Source of the DNA: B30-G6 sp964633115
GTDB taxonomy: Bacteria > Desulfobacterota > Desulfobacteria > Desulfobacterales > B30-G6
Direction: 5' to 3'
Assembly (NCBI GenBank): GCA_964633115.1
Contig: CAZWEO010000156.1
Location: forward strand, 1-10,511
Length of the DNA stretch: 10,511 bases
Positions 1-6,548 of the stretch are shown here, in pieces (within the stretch, counting starts at the first letter, position 1; each line of letters opens with the position of its first letter). The position numbers were made by a program, and so were the translations under genes. The notes beneath the pieces are model-generated. The model searched no databases, was not told where the DNA came from, and was given only the letters and a program-made list of their open reading frames with translations.

Positions 1-377
1 ATTATATTAATAAGTTAAACTACTTTTGATGCTCTTAAGTTAATGACATTGGCTTTAAACCCCTAAAAACCAGATACACAAAACACCAAACACGAATCAC
101 GCACCTCGAAGTTCGCAACACGTACCCCGTAACTTGTTACCCCCTACAACCCTTCAGACCTTCAAACCTTGAATAGCAATTCGAAACCCATAACTCCCAA
201 CCCGCAATCCGTAACGCGTGACCCGCAACCTGTTATGCTTTCAGCAGCTTAAAGCTCACACCTAATAGCTTATTGCTTTAACCGAATGACCTATTTTTAC
301 CTTGAAAGCCGGGTGACATTATGGTAGTGCCAGCATGGTTGTCAAAACGCCATACACATGAAAGGACTGGTTTCCTG
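1..377. other. Non-coding stretch upstream of the cytochrome/rnf operon
   Basis: No convincing coding region was found on either strand. Bases 1-57 are AT-rich with nothing recognisable. Bases 58-237 hold the heptameric array listed separately. Bases 238-377 should contain the operon promoter and leader, but I see only a poor sigma-70 candidate: TTGCTT at 273-278, then a 17-base spacer and TTTACC at 296-301. No sigma-54 GG-N10-GC element was seen. An upstream ATG at 321 is in frame with the cytochrome gene and has GGTGA four bases before it, so the 5' end of that gene is not fully settled. Confidence 0.6.
58..237. repeat. Degenerate tandem heptamer array, consensus CGYAACC
   Basis: The + strand divides into 7-base units with one phase. 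From 58 to 176 units run such as CCAAACA (86-92), CGCAACA (114-120), CGTACCC (121-127) and CGTAACT (128-134). After one 5-base phase slip (177-181) the units continue from 182: CGAAACC, CATAACT, CCCAACC, CGCAATC, CGTAACG, CGTGACC, CGCAACC. About 25 units are visible. The best conserved are near 93-134 and 203-230, and the rest have decayed to C/A-rich sequence with little G. There are no spacers, so this is not CRISPR. The 7-base period is not that of a coding repeat. It resembles in kind the short tandemly repeated heptamers described in cyanobacteria, but the function here is unknown. Confidence 0.7.
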
Positions 378-812
378 ATGATCCCCAAGCAAAAGATGAA
401 ACTTGTATATGGCCTCGTGATCTATTTTCTGGTTGTTGGTGTTCTATGCTATGCCGCTTTCCCAGTTTCAGCCCCGGAAGAACCCATGAGGATCATGTAC
501 AACGTTGCGGCCGGCAAGGTTTTCTTTGACCATTATACGCATACATCCGAGTCTGCCTATGGGCTGTCCTGCTGGGATTGTCATCATCCCGCTAACGACG
601 AAACCGCTCTAGTCGCCTGTGGATCCTGCCACAAATCAGATGGTGAGGAGCCCCAGCCATCACAGGAATGTCTTGACTGCCCAGACAGCAATGAGATTGA
701 GGAAACCCAGGTTTTGAAACGGGCCGATGCATTCCATGACCAATGCATTGGATGTCATCAGGAATTCGACGCCGGCCCAGTTGAATGTGCTGCCTGCCAT
801 GTCATTCGCTAA
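378..812 (+). CDS. Membrane-anchored tetrahaem cytochrome c (class III-like), Rnf-associated
   Basis: This is a 144-residue protein with a short basic N-terminus (MIPKQKMK) and one hydrophobic helix at about 8-29. The helix is a signal peptide or an uncleaved anchor and puts the haem domain in the periplasm. Four CXXCH haem sites lie at 65-69, 81-85, 123-127 and 137-141. A fifth pair, CLDCP at 98-102, lacks the histidine. The protein has exactly eight histidines: four in the CXXCH sites plus H52, H55, H70 and H120. That is the number needed for four bis-His haems, as in class III cytochrome c3, where F-x-H-x-x-H precedes CxxCHH. It is the first gene of the rnf operon, 68 bases before rnfC, and probably exchanges electrons with RnfG. 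The start was chosen for the compact signal sequence with AAAGGA upstream (361-366); an in-frame ATG at 321 adds 19 residues and remains possible. Confidence 0.88.
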   Translation: MIPKQKMKLVYGLVIYFLVVGVLCYAAFPVSAPEEPMRIMYNVAAGKVFFDHYTHTSESAYGLSCWDCHHPANDETALVACGSCHKSDGEEPQPSQECLDCPDSNEIEETQVLKRADAFHDQCIGCHQEFDAGPVECAACHVIR

Positions 813-880
813 AAAGCATCATGGCAGCCCAGAAACCGAGGAATTGTTGATCGGAAAGCAGCCAAGAAAAAGGTAACCAT

Positions 881-2167
881 ATGATAAAAAGATCTTTTTT
901 TGCTGTAACAGCGCCACGCCTGCAGGTTGATACGGTTCATACTGAGCTGCCAGTACCCAGTCAGGTAGCTGCACCTGAAACGATTACGCTTTTGATCAAA
1001 GATCAACCCGTCAACGGTCAAGCTTTGTTGGTTCAACCCGGTGACAGTGTTCAAGCGGGTCAGAAAATTCAATTGTCGACTCAATCCGAAGCTTATGCTG
1101 TTGCAACCACTTCGGGTACGGTGACCAATATCGAACGCTTTCCTGGCGAGTCCGGAAAACATTTCACCGCTGTTGCCATTACAACCTCAAAAGATTCCTT
1201 ATGGGATGACAGCTTTGCCGCCTACTGCCGTAATCCATCTTTACAAGGGGCCATCGATCACCTGCAGTGCTTGCCCGGTAGCCCGGATTTCACTATTTTC
1301 CAAACCGACGCTGACAATCCCATCCAAACCATCGTGATCAACGCCATGGATCAGGATCTGCTGGTCATCAGCGCCCAATATGTCCTGAATACCTTTCTAT
1401 CTGAACTGAAATCCGGGATCCAGCATCTGAAAACCATCACTGGCGTCGAAAATGTCGTGGTGGCAGCCCCCAAGGAAATCATTCAGGGCTATGGCGAGAT
1501 TGGGGCCACCGTCATCAGTATCGACACCGGTTATCCACAGGGGCTACCGCATCTCGTGGCCCAACGCGTCATTGGGAAGGAAATACAGGCGCAAATAGAC
1601 CTTCAAAACCTGGGTCTGGCGTTCTTGAATGTTGAGGCCGTCGTGTCTCTGGGCCGCTCTGTCGACACTCAGGAGATGGTCCAAACCAAACTGCTGACCT
1701 TTATAGACAAACAGGGTAATCGATCACTGATTTCTGCTGTGGTTGGCACCCCCATTGGTGATATTTTCAAACACCTTGGCCTGAGCTTGAATGATCAGGA
1801 TCGCATCATTATCGGTGGCCCCTTGAACGGTTTCAGCACCTACTCAGGTACCATTCCGGTGCGGCCGGATACCGATGCCATTATGGTCCAGGATAAAGAC
1901 GATATCACCTTGGTTTCCGACACTGCCTGTATCAATTGTGGGGACTGCGTGCGAATTTGTCCAGCCAGGATCCCGGTCAATCTGTTGATTCGCTATCTTG
2001 ACGCCGGCGAATATGAGGAAGCCGCTGATAATTATGATCTATATGCCTGCATCGACTGCGGTTTATGCAGCTTTGTTTGTGTTGCCAAAATTCCCATCTA
2101 CCAATCGATCAAACTTGCAAAATACGAGCTCGAACGCACCACGGACGGAGAAGCCGAAGATGAATAA
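881..2167 (+). CDS. rnfC: RnfC-like subunit of Rnf complex, nucleotide-binding segment degenerate
   Basis: This is a 428-residue cytoplasmic, membrane-associated Rnf subunit of about normal family length. Order: an N-terminal RnfC barrel/lipoyl-like domain (about 20-105), a central domain with YPQG at 218-221, an SLBB-like part (about 280-335, with IGGPLNGF), then two ferredoxin-type clusters at C350/C353/C356/C360 and C390/C393/C396/C400. In canonical RnfC the central domain starts with a glycine-rich GGAGFPTHVK-type loop followed by NGAECEPY, which shape the NADH/FMN site. Here the corresponding stretch (about 120-160) reads GAIDHLQCLPGSPD and INAMDQDLLVIS, so both motifs are missing. The protein probably passes electrons through its iron-sulfur clusters but may not use NAD(H). 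AAAAAGG lies 8 bases before the ATG. The last 8 bases overlap rnfD. Confidence 0.9.
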   Translation: MIKRSFFAVTAPRLQVDTVHTELPVPSQVAAPETITLLIKDQPVNGQALLVQPGDSVQAGQKIQLSTQSEAYAVATTSGTVTNIERFPGESGKHFTAVAITTSKDSLWDDSFAAYCRNPSLQGAIDHLQCLPGSPDFTIFQTDADNPIQTIVINAMDQDLLVISAQYVLNTFLSELKSGIQHLKTITGVENVVVAAPKEIIQGYGEIGATVISIDTGYPQGLPHLVAQRVIGKEIQAQIDLQNLGLAFLNVEAVVSLGRSVDTQEMVQTKLLTFIDKQGNRSLISAVVGTPIGDIFKHLGLSLNDQDRIIIGGPLNGFSTYSGTIPVRPDTDAIMVQDKDDITLVSDTACINCGDCVRICPARIPVNLLIRYLDAGEYEEAADNYDLYACIDCGLCSFVCVAKIPIYQSIKLAKYELERTTDGEAEDE

Positions 2168-3122
2168 TTCCAAAAAGCTGATAGTATCCCATGCGCCCTT
2201 TATCCACATTGGCAGTAGCATTCCCCAGATGAGTCTGCACATTATTTATGCGGCCATCCCGGCCATTGTTTTCGGTGGCATCCTGCGATTCGGTGCCTCG
2301 GCCATTGCCGTGGTCAGTTTTTCCATTGCCACGGCTATGTTATGGGAAATAGCCTTCAATTTGGTTTCTAAAAAGCCGATCTCGGTGAGTGATGGCAATG
2401 CCGCCGTCATTGGGCTGGTTTTTGCCATGTTGATGCCATCTACAGCACCATGGTGGTTTGTTCTCACCGGAACCTTTATCGCCGTGGTCGTCGGTAAGAT
2501 GATTTTTGGCGGGATCGGCAGCAATCCCTTTAATCCGGTGGCACTGGCCGTTGCTATCCTGGCGGTTTCCTGGGGAGATTATCTTGATTTTGATGGCATG
2601 TATCGTCATTTCCAGTTGGATTTTGCAGCCACCTATCCTTTGGCCAACTTAAAGTATTTTGGGATGGATGCTATCAAAGATATCCATCTGTCGGATCTTT
2701 TAATCGGACGCCAAATCGGCGGCATCGGTGCCATCAACGGCCTCTGCCTGATATTGGGGGGCATCTATCTGATGATTCGGGGTTTTATTCGCTGGGAGAT
2801 TTCCATCTCATTTTTAGCAGGAATTTTCCTATCGGCCTTGTTGTTCAATGTTATCGATCCGAGTCGTTATGCCGGCCCCTTCTTCCATCTGCTAAGCGGT
2901 TATACACTCATAGCAGCATTTTTTCTGGTACCTGAAGACTCATCCTCACCGGTCAACGTTATTCCCATGCTGATCTATGGTGTTGTGGGCGGTATCATGA
3001 CGATACTGATTCGTAATATCGGCGCCTATGTCGACGGTGCCATCTTGTCTATTCTGATAATCAATCTATTGAATCCATTGTTGGATAAAATACGGCCAAA
3101 AGCCTTGGGAAAGGTTGAATAG
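2160..3122 (+). CDS. rnfD: RnfD, integral membrane subunit
   Basis: This is a 320-residue polytopic membrane protein with about nine to ten hydrophobic segments, belonging to the NqrB/RnfD family. The family signature is clear: GKMIFGGIGSNPFNPVALA at 112-130 matches the usual GKxxFGGLGxNxFNPA region. In typical RnfD an FMN is bound covalently by the threonine of a DxxSGATPL motif. Here the aligned segment is DFAATYPLANLK (154-165): T158 is present but the preceding serine/threonine is gone and a tyrosine is inserted before PL, so flavinylation is doubtful. The start is the ATG at 2160, overlapping the rnfC stop and preceded by GGAG at 2147-2150. An open frame extends further upstream, but only inside rnfC. 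In Rnf this subunit is part of the ion-translocating membrane core. Confidence 0.92.
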   Translation: MNNSKKLIVSHAPFIHIGSSIPQMSLHIIYAAIPAIVFGGILRFGASAIAVVSFSIATAMLWEIAFNLVSKKPISVSDGNAAVIGLVFAMLMPSTAPWWFVLTGTFIAVVVGKMIFGGIGSNPFNPVALAVAILAVSWGDYLDFDGMYRHFQLDFAATYPLANLKYFGMDAIKDIHLSDLLIGRQIGGIGAINGLCLILGGIYLMIRGFIRWEISISFLAGIFLSALLFNVIDPSRYAGPFFHLLSGYTLIAAFFLVPEDSSSPVNVIPMLIYGVVGGIMTILIRNIGAYVDGAILSILIINLLNPLLDKIRPKALGKVE

Positions 3123-3123
3123 T

Positions 3124-3693
3124 ATGCAAGATATGATCAAAATGATTGTGGTTCTCGTTGTATTGGGGTCGGTGTCCGGTGGACTGCTTGCGGCCACCAA
3201 AGATTGGACCGCACCCAGAATTGAATATCAGCAGCTTACCTTCGTCAAGGGTCCTGCCATCAAAAACATCCTAGATGGTGCCAGCAACGATCCCATTGTC
3301 GATCGCTTCAAGATTACACACAATGGAAAGGATGCAAGCTTTTTTGTGGGGATATTTAATGGCGAGCCCAGTGCCGTTGCTTTTGAAGGTGTAGGCAAGG
3401 GATTTGGCGGGGACATTGGCCTGATGCTAGGAGTCAATCTAGCCGATGACAACATCATTGGTGTGGGCGTCACCACCCACAGCGAAACCCCCGGTATCGG
3501 CTCAAAAGCCAAATCTGATCCGTCCTTTACTAACCAGTATAAAGGCATGAAGATGACCGCTGTCGACCCGGTGGATGCCATGAGCGGTGCCACGGTTACA
3601 TCCGACGGTGTCAGTGTGGGTGTTGTTGCCGCAGGTGAAATCTATAAAAGTTTAAAGCCTCAAATCCTGGAACAACTCCGGGCTTTTAAATAG
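3124..3693 (+). CDS. rnfG: RnfG, FMN-binding subunit
   Basis: This is a 189-residue protein with an N-terminal membrane helix (about 4-24) and a periplasmic FMN-binding domain. The covalent flavin motif is intact: D151-A-M-S-G-A-T157 followed by VTS matches the Dxx(S/T)GAT(T/S) consensus recognised by ApbE flavin transferases, with T157 as the expected attachment residue. HSETPGIGSK (about 119-128) is also typical of the family. RnfG normally relays electrons on the periplasmic side, so it is the natural partner for the cytochrome encoded first in this operon. The ATG at 3124 was chosen because GGAAAGG (3108-3114) sits 9 bases before it. A TTG at 3115 directly abuts that site and is unlikely. 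The gene starts one base after the rnfD stop. No apbE is present in the window. Confidence 0.93.
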   Translation: MQDMIKMIVVLVVLGSVSGGLLAATKDWTAPRIEYQQLTFVKGPAIKNILDGASNDPIVDRFKITHNGKDASFFVGIFNGEPSAVAFEGVGKGFGGDIGLMLGVNLADDNIIGVGVTTHSETPGIGSKAKSDPSFTNQYKGMKMTAVDPVDAMSGATVTSDGVSVGVVAAGEIYKSLKPQILEQLRAFK

Positions 3694-3703
3694 GGAGATC
3701 GCG

Positions 3704-4309
3704 ATGGCCAAAACACTCGTTCAAGAATTTACCAAAGGCCTTTGGGAGGAAATACCGCCATTTAGATTGGTTTTGGGACTATGCCCGGTACTGGCCGTGA
3801 CCAAAACTGTGGAAAACGGCATCGGTATGGGTGTGGCCACCACGTTTGTTTTGGTGGGTTCTAACTTTTTTGTTTCTTTGTTTAGAAAAATTATCCCGGC
3901 CAAAGTCAGAATCGCCTGTTTTATCATCGTCATCGCCACCTTCGTGACCCTGGTTGAACTGTTGATGCAGGCCTTCGCCTACCCGCTTTTTCTCAAGTTG
4001 GGTATATTCATTCCCCTCATCGTGGTCAATTGTGTTGTCTTGGGTCGTTCCGAAGCATTTGCGTCCAAAAACGGTGTGGCCAAATCGCTGGCCGACGGGC
4101 TGGGTATCGGCATCGGATTTACCCTGGCCCTGGCCGCATTGGGTGCGGTACGCGAGCTTTTGGGCGCCGGCACCCTGACCTTTTGGGAAACGCCAATCCA
4201 GATTTTCGGTCCCAACGTGCAACCCTTTACATTCATGGTCGAAGCACCGGGCGCTTTTGTCTGCCTGGGACTGATGCTTTGTGTGATGAACATGATCGGT
4301 AGTAAATAG
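3704..4309 (+). CDS. rnfE: RnfE, integral membrane subunit
   Basis: This is a 201-residue protein with about six transmembrane segments, of the RnfE/NqrD family. The family hallmarks are LVLGLCPVLAVT (C27) and PLIVVNCVVLGR (C110). These two cysteines, with the equivalent pair in RnfA, are known to hold a [2Fe-2S] cluster in the middle of the membrane that carries electrons between the two faces. Both are conserved, so the membrane-crossing step should be intact. ADGLGIGIGF and the following GAVRELLG segment are also typical. GGGAG (3693-3697) overlaps the end of rnfG and lies 6 bases before the ATG, indicating translational linkage within the operon. Length is normal for the family. Confidence 0.94.
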   Translation: MAKTLVQEFTKGLWEEIPPFRLVLGLCPVLAVTKTVENGIGMGVATTFVLVGSNFFVSLFRKIIPAKVRIACFIIVIATFVTLVELLMQAFAYPLFLKLGIFIPLIVVNCVVLGRSEAFASKNGVAKSLADGLGIGIGFTLALAALGAVRELLGAGTLTFWETPIQIFGPNVQPFTFMVEAPGAFVCLGLMLCVMNMIGSK

Positions 4310-4319
4310 GAGAAATTCG

Positions 4320-4895
4320 ATGGGTGATTATTTAGTCCTGGCCATAAGCTGCATCTTAATTAACAATATCCTGCTGGCGCAGTTTCTCGGGAATTGCCCT
4401 TTCCTGGGTACATCAAAAAAAATGGAAACCGCCGTGGGTATGTCAATGGCCGTGGTCTTCGTGTTGGTAATGGCTGGGGTGGGCACCTGGATTATCGATA
4501 CCTATGTATTGCAAAAATTTGGTCTTCAATATTTACGCACCATCGCATTTATCGTCGTTATCGCCTCGTTGGTTCAGTTTGTGGAATTGTTTTTGCGCAA
4601 AAGTATCCCAGCCCTTTACTCTGGACTCGGAATTTTTCTACCTTTGATCACCACCAACTGCGCCGTTATGGGCGCCTGCCTCATCAACATCAAAGAAGAA
4701 TATACCTTTTTGCAAGCCCTGGTGGCATCCTTCAGCTACGCCATTGGATTCGGTCTGGCCCTGATTCTGTTTGCGGGTGTGCGTGAACGCATCTTACTGG
4801 CCCGGGTCCCGCGACCGCTGCAGGATACCTCCATCGCCCTGGTCACCGCCGGCGTGTTATCGCTGACCTTCTTTGCCTTCAAGGGGATGGTGTAA
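4320..4895 (+). CDS. rnfA: RnfA, integral membrane subunit
   Basis: This is a 191-residue protein with six predicted membrane helices, of the RnfA/NqrE family and pseudo-symmetrical partner of RnfE. ILLAQFLGNCPFLGTSKK (C26) and FLPLITTNCAVMGACL (C114) are textbook family motifs, and C26 and C114 complete the four-cysteine site for the shared membrane [2Fe-2S] cluster. The C-terminal GVRERILLARVPRPLQ and ALVTAGVLSLTF segments are also characteristic. AGGAG (4308-4312) overlaps the rnfE stop and is 7 bases before the ATG. In most rnf operons rnfB follows directly, but here no rnfB is found in the remaining + strand sequence. Confidence 0.95.
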   Translation: MGDYLVLAISCILINNILLAQFLGNCPFLGTSKKMETAVGMSMAVVFVLVMAGVGTWIIDTYVLQKFGLQYLRTIAFIVVIASLVQFVELFLRKSIPALYSGLGIFLPLITTNCAVMGACLINIKEEYTFLQALVASFSYAIGFGLALILFAGVRERILLARVPRPLQDTSIALVTAGVLSLTFFAFKGMV

Positions 4896-4941
4896 AGAAG
4901 ACCTCAAAGAATAGCTATTAAAATTCAATCTTATTCCACTG

Positions 4942-4964
4942 ATAAAATCGTTGCACGATTTTAT
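4942..4964 (+). promoter_or_regulatory. Perfect 9-bp hairpin over the start of the B3/4-domain gene
   Basis: ATAAAATCG (4942-4950) and CGATTTTAT (4956-4964) pair perfectly around the loop TTGCA. The right arm includes the first two bases of the most likely ATG (4963-4965), and no Shine-Dalgarno sequence is visible just before it. The hairpin could hold the start codon closed, or could be a weak AT-rich attenuator/terminator between rnfA and the next gene. It is not followed by a clean T-run, so a terminator role is less convincing. Confidence 0.45.
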
Positions 4965-5664
4965 GAAAAAAATCATAATCCAGGACGCGCTTTTTGAGAT
5001 GTTTCCCGACTTCCGTCGGGAAGTCATCATCGTACGCTCATTGGACAACCGCCCTTCCTACAAACGCATCCGCAAACTACTCAAAAAGGAGATCGACCGT
5101 CGGGCCGATATCGACCTGGATAACGAACCGCGTCTGATTTCATGGGATCAAGCCCATAAAAATTTCGGTTCAAAGCCTCGCCATTACATGCCCTCCATCC
5201 GGGCGCTGTTAAAGCGCATAAAATTGAATCCAGCCCTGCCTTTCATCAATTCGGTGGTGGCACTATTCAACTACACTTCTATAAAATACTGTCTGCCCTG
5301 CGGTGGTGACGACGTAGCTGCCATTGAGGGGAATTTGGTATTGGGTATTGCCGATGGCTCAGAAATATTCCAGGCCCTGGGATCGGATAAATTTGAAAAC
5401 CCCAAAGCGGGTGAGGTGATCTACTTTGATAGCCTAAGCAAGAACGTCATGTGCCGTCGCTGGAACTGGCGTAATGGCGACCGCACTAAAATCGAGGTAA
5501 ACAGCCAATTTCTGGTTATCAATGTAGACTGTCTGCCACCGATTACGCCTGAAACCGGCACCCAAGCCCGTGACGAGCTGGCAACCTTGCTGGCGGAGCA
5601 TTGTGATGCAGATCTCGAAACCACTTCGTTAAACAGCGATTGCCGAGAATATACGATCATATAA
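4963..5664 (+). CDS. B3/4 domain-containing protein (PheRS beta-like, stand-alone)
   Basis: This is a 233-residue protein matching stand-alone B3/4-domain proteins, related to the editing domain of the phenylalanyl-tRNA synthetase beta chain. Visible family features are the N-terminal MKKIIIQDALFEMFPDF and VRSLDN, YMPSIRALLKR, LPFINSVVALFNYTSI, LPCGGDD, GEVIYFDS and CRRWNWRNGDRT. In PheRS this domain binds and hydrolyses mischarged Tyr-tRNA; stand-alone members have no firmly established role, and trans-editing of tRNA is one idea. The gene sits 67 bases after rnfA on the same strand, where rnfB would be expected, but has no obvious link to electron transport. ATG 4963 fits the family N-terminus; a TTG at 4951 in the same frame adds four residues. 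No good ribosome binding site is visible for either. Confidence 0.82.
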   Translation: MKKIIIQDALFEMFPDFRREVIIVRSLDNRPSYKRIRKLLKKEIDRRADIDLDNEPRLISWDQAHKNFGSKPRHYMPSIRALLKRIKLNPALPFINSVVALFNYTSIKYCLPCGGDDVAAIEGNLVLGIADGSEIFQALGSDKFENPKAGEVIYFDSLSKNVMCRRWNWRNGDRTKIEVNSQFLVINVDCLPPITPETGTQARDELATLLAEHCDADLETTSLNSDCREYTII

Positions 5665-5711
5665 AAATTGGCGTCCATCACTCAGCGTATAGATATTCGA
5701 GTGCGCTTAAC

Positions 5712-6074
5712 TCATGTCTGAGCATTGAGCGCTAGCACTGCTATTTTAATGGTATCATGGATCTTTGCGAATCGGGTAATCCCTAACAGATTAAATATTT
5801 TCACAAAGTGTTTGGAAAGACCTGTAATACCAATCAATTGATTGCGTTTTATGGTTTGGGCGATGATCTGAATGAATATGGCAATACCGGCGCTATTGAT
5901 ATAGGTATCAGGCTTGAAATTGAATAGTATCTTCTGGGTTTCTTGTCCGCTGGCTTGCTGGTAGGCCACATTGAACGACTCTTCTGAAAAAGCCGTCATA
6001 TCTCCCTCGATATCAAAGAGCGTCACATTTTCCATTTTTGTAAGTGTGATTTCGTTATTTTCAAATGCTTGCAT
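5712..6074 (-). CDS. STAS-domain protein, anti-sigma factor antagonist-like
   Basis: This is a 120-residue single-domain protein of the STAS/SpoIIAA type. Features: the N-terminal beta strands with NVTLFDIEGDMTAFS, the central ILFNFKPDTYINSAGIAIF with candidate phospho-acceptor S61 (INSAG, where classic members have D-S-S/A-G), and the C-terminal LIGITGLSKHFVKIFNLLGITRFAKI, which is the usual STAS pattern. Such proteins work in partner switching, binding an anti-sigma factor or other kinase when unphosphorylated. No cognate kinase or phosphatase gene is recognisable here. The start at 6074 has AGAGGC 7-8 bases upstream and matches the family N-terminus; an open extension to 6164 would overlap the preceding gene. 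It probably forms a two-gene unit with the small gene at 6348-6124 and converges on the gene ending at 5664. Confidence 0.85.
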   Translation of the reverse strand: MQAFENNEITLTKMENVTLFDIEGDMTAFSEESFNVAYQQASGQETQKILFNFKPDTYINSAGIAIFIQIIAQTIKRNQLIGITGLSKHFVKIFNLLGITRFAKIHDTIKIAVLALNAQT

Positions 6075-6123
6075 GGTGTTGCCTCTATGGCGATGTTCAG
6101 CCTGCTTTCGAATTCTGTTTAGG

Positions 6124-6348
6124 TTATATTTGCCAGTCTGAATTTGCCATTTCATCAAAAGCATCTATATAAGCATGGCTGAATTCTATTCCTTGTTTCC
6201 CGGTAAAATCCATGGAGATAAAACCAAAACCATCACGGGTCATCTCATATGCTGACGTAGGCTGCCAATCTTCACTGATGTCTTGAATCTCGCTGAAGTT
6301 GCAGCGAAAGAAATCTGAATCTGTCTCCAGCATTTCAATTTTTGCCAT
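6124..6348 (-). CDS. Small acidic protein of unknown function
   Basis: This is a 74-residue, acidic, soluble-looking protein with no signal peptide or membrane helix. I do not recognise the family. Its aromatic and acidic pattern (SDFFRCNFSE, EDWQPTSAYEMTRDGFGFISM, FSHAYIDAFDEMANSDWQI) looks like a compact folded domain and not a random frame. It lies 49 bases before the STAS gene on the same strand, so co-expression and possibly partnership in the same switch are plausible. No clear Shine-Dalgarno sequence precedes the ATG at 6348; GAGG lies more than 25 bases upstream. That makes this gene less certain than its neighbours. Confidence 0.55.
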   Translation of the reverse strand: MAKIEMLETDSDFFRCNFSEIQDISEDWQPTSAYEMTRDGFGFISMDFTGKQGIEFSHAYIDAFDEMANSDWQI

Positions 6349-6548
6349 TACGGTCTGATGTAATTTACCAAAAAACCTCGGAGACTATCTTACTGGTTGT
6401 GATGGGCCGATTTTTAGCATTAATATAAATCCATTCAGTTTTCATGAATTGACCACCCTTCCTTATTTGTTCACACTATAAGTTTAATAATTGTGATCAT
6501 ACCGGTTACGTTGTTCTTTCGAAAATAACTCAGATCTTTTTTTATTTA

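Noticed and set aside
58..237. CRISPR array
   Set aside because: Units are 7 bases and contiguous with no spacers, and no cas genes are present.
669..683. Fifth haem site in the cytochrome (CLDCP)
   Set aside because: There is no histidine after the second cysteine and no spare histidines in the mature protein to act as ligands.
809..1162. Open frame on the - strand opposite the start of rnfC
   Set aside because: It is a shadow of rnfC with no recognisable domain and no ribosome binding site.
1998..2159. Longer N-terminus for RnfD from the upstream open frame
   Set aside because: It lies entirely inside rnfC and has no family similarity; the ATG at 2160 with GGAG upstream fits.
3115..3123. 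TTG start for RnfG
   Set aside because: It touches the ribosome binding site directly and overlaps rnfD; the ATG at 3124 has correct spacing.
5699..5740. Bidirectional terminator between the convergent B3/4 and STAS genes
   Set aside because: Only short imperfect stems (AGTGC/GCACT, CTCA/TGAG) and no T-run; it also overlaps the STAS coding end.
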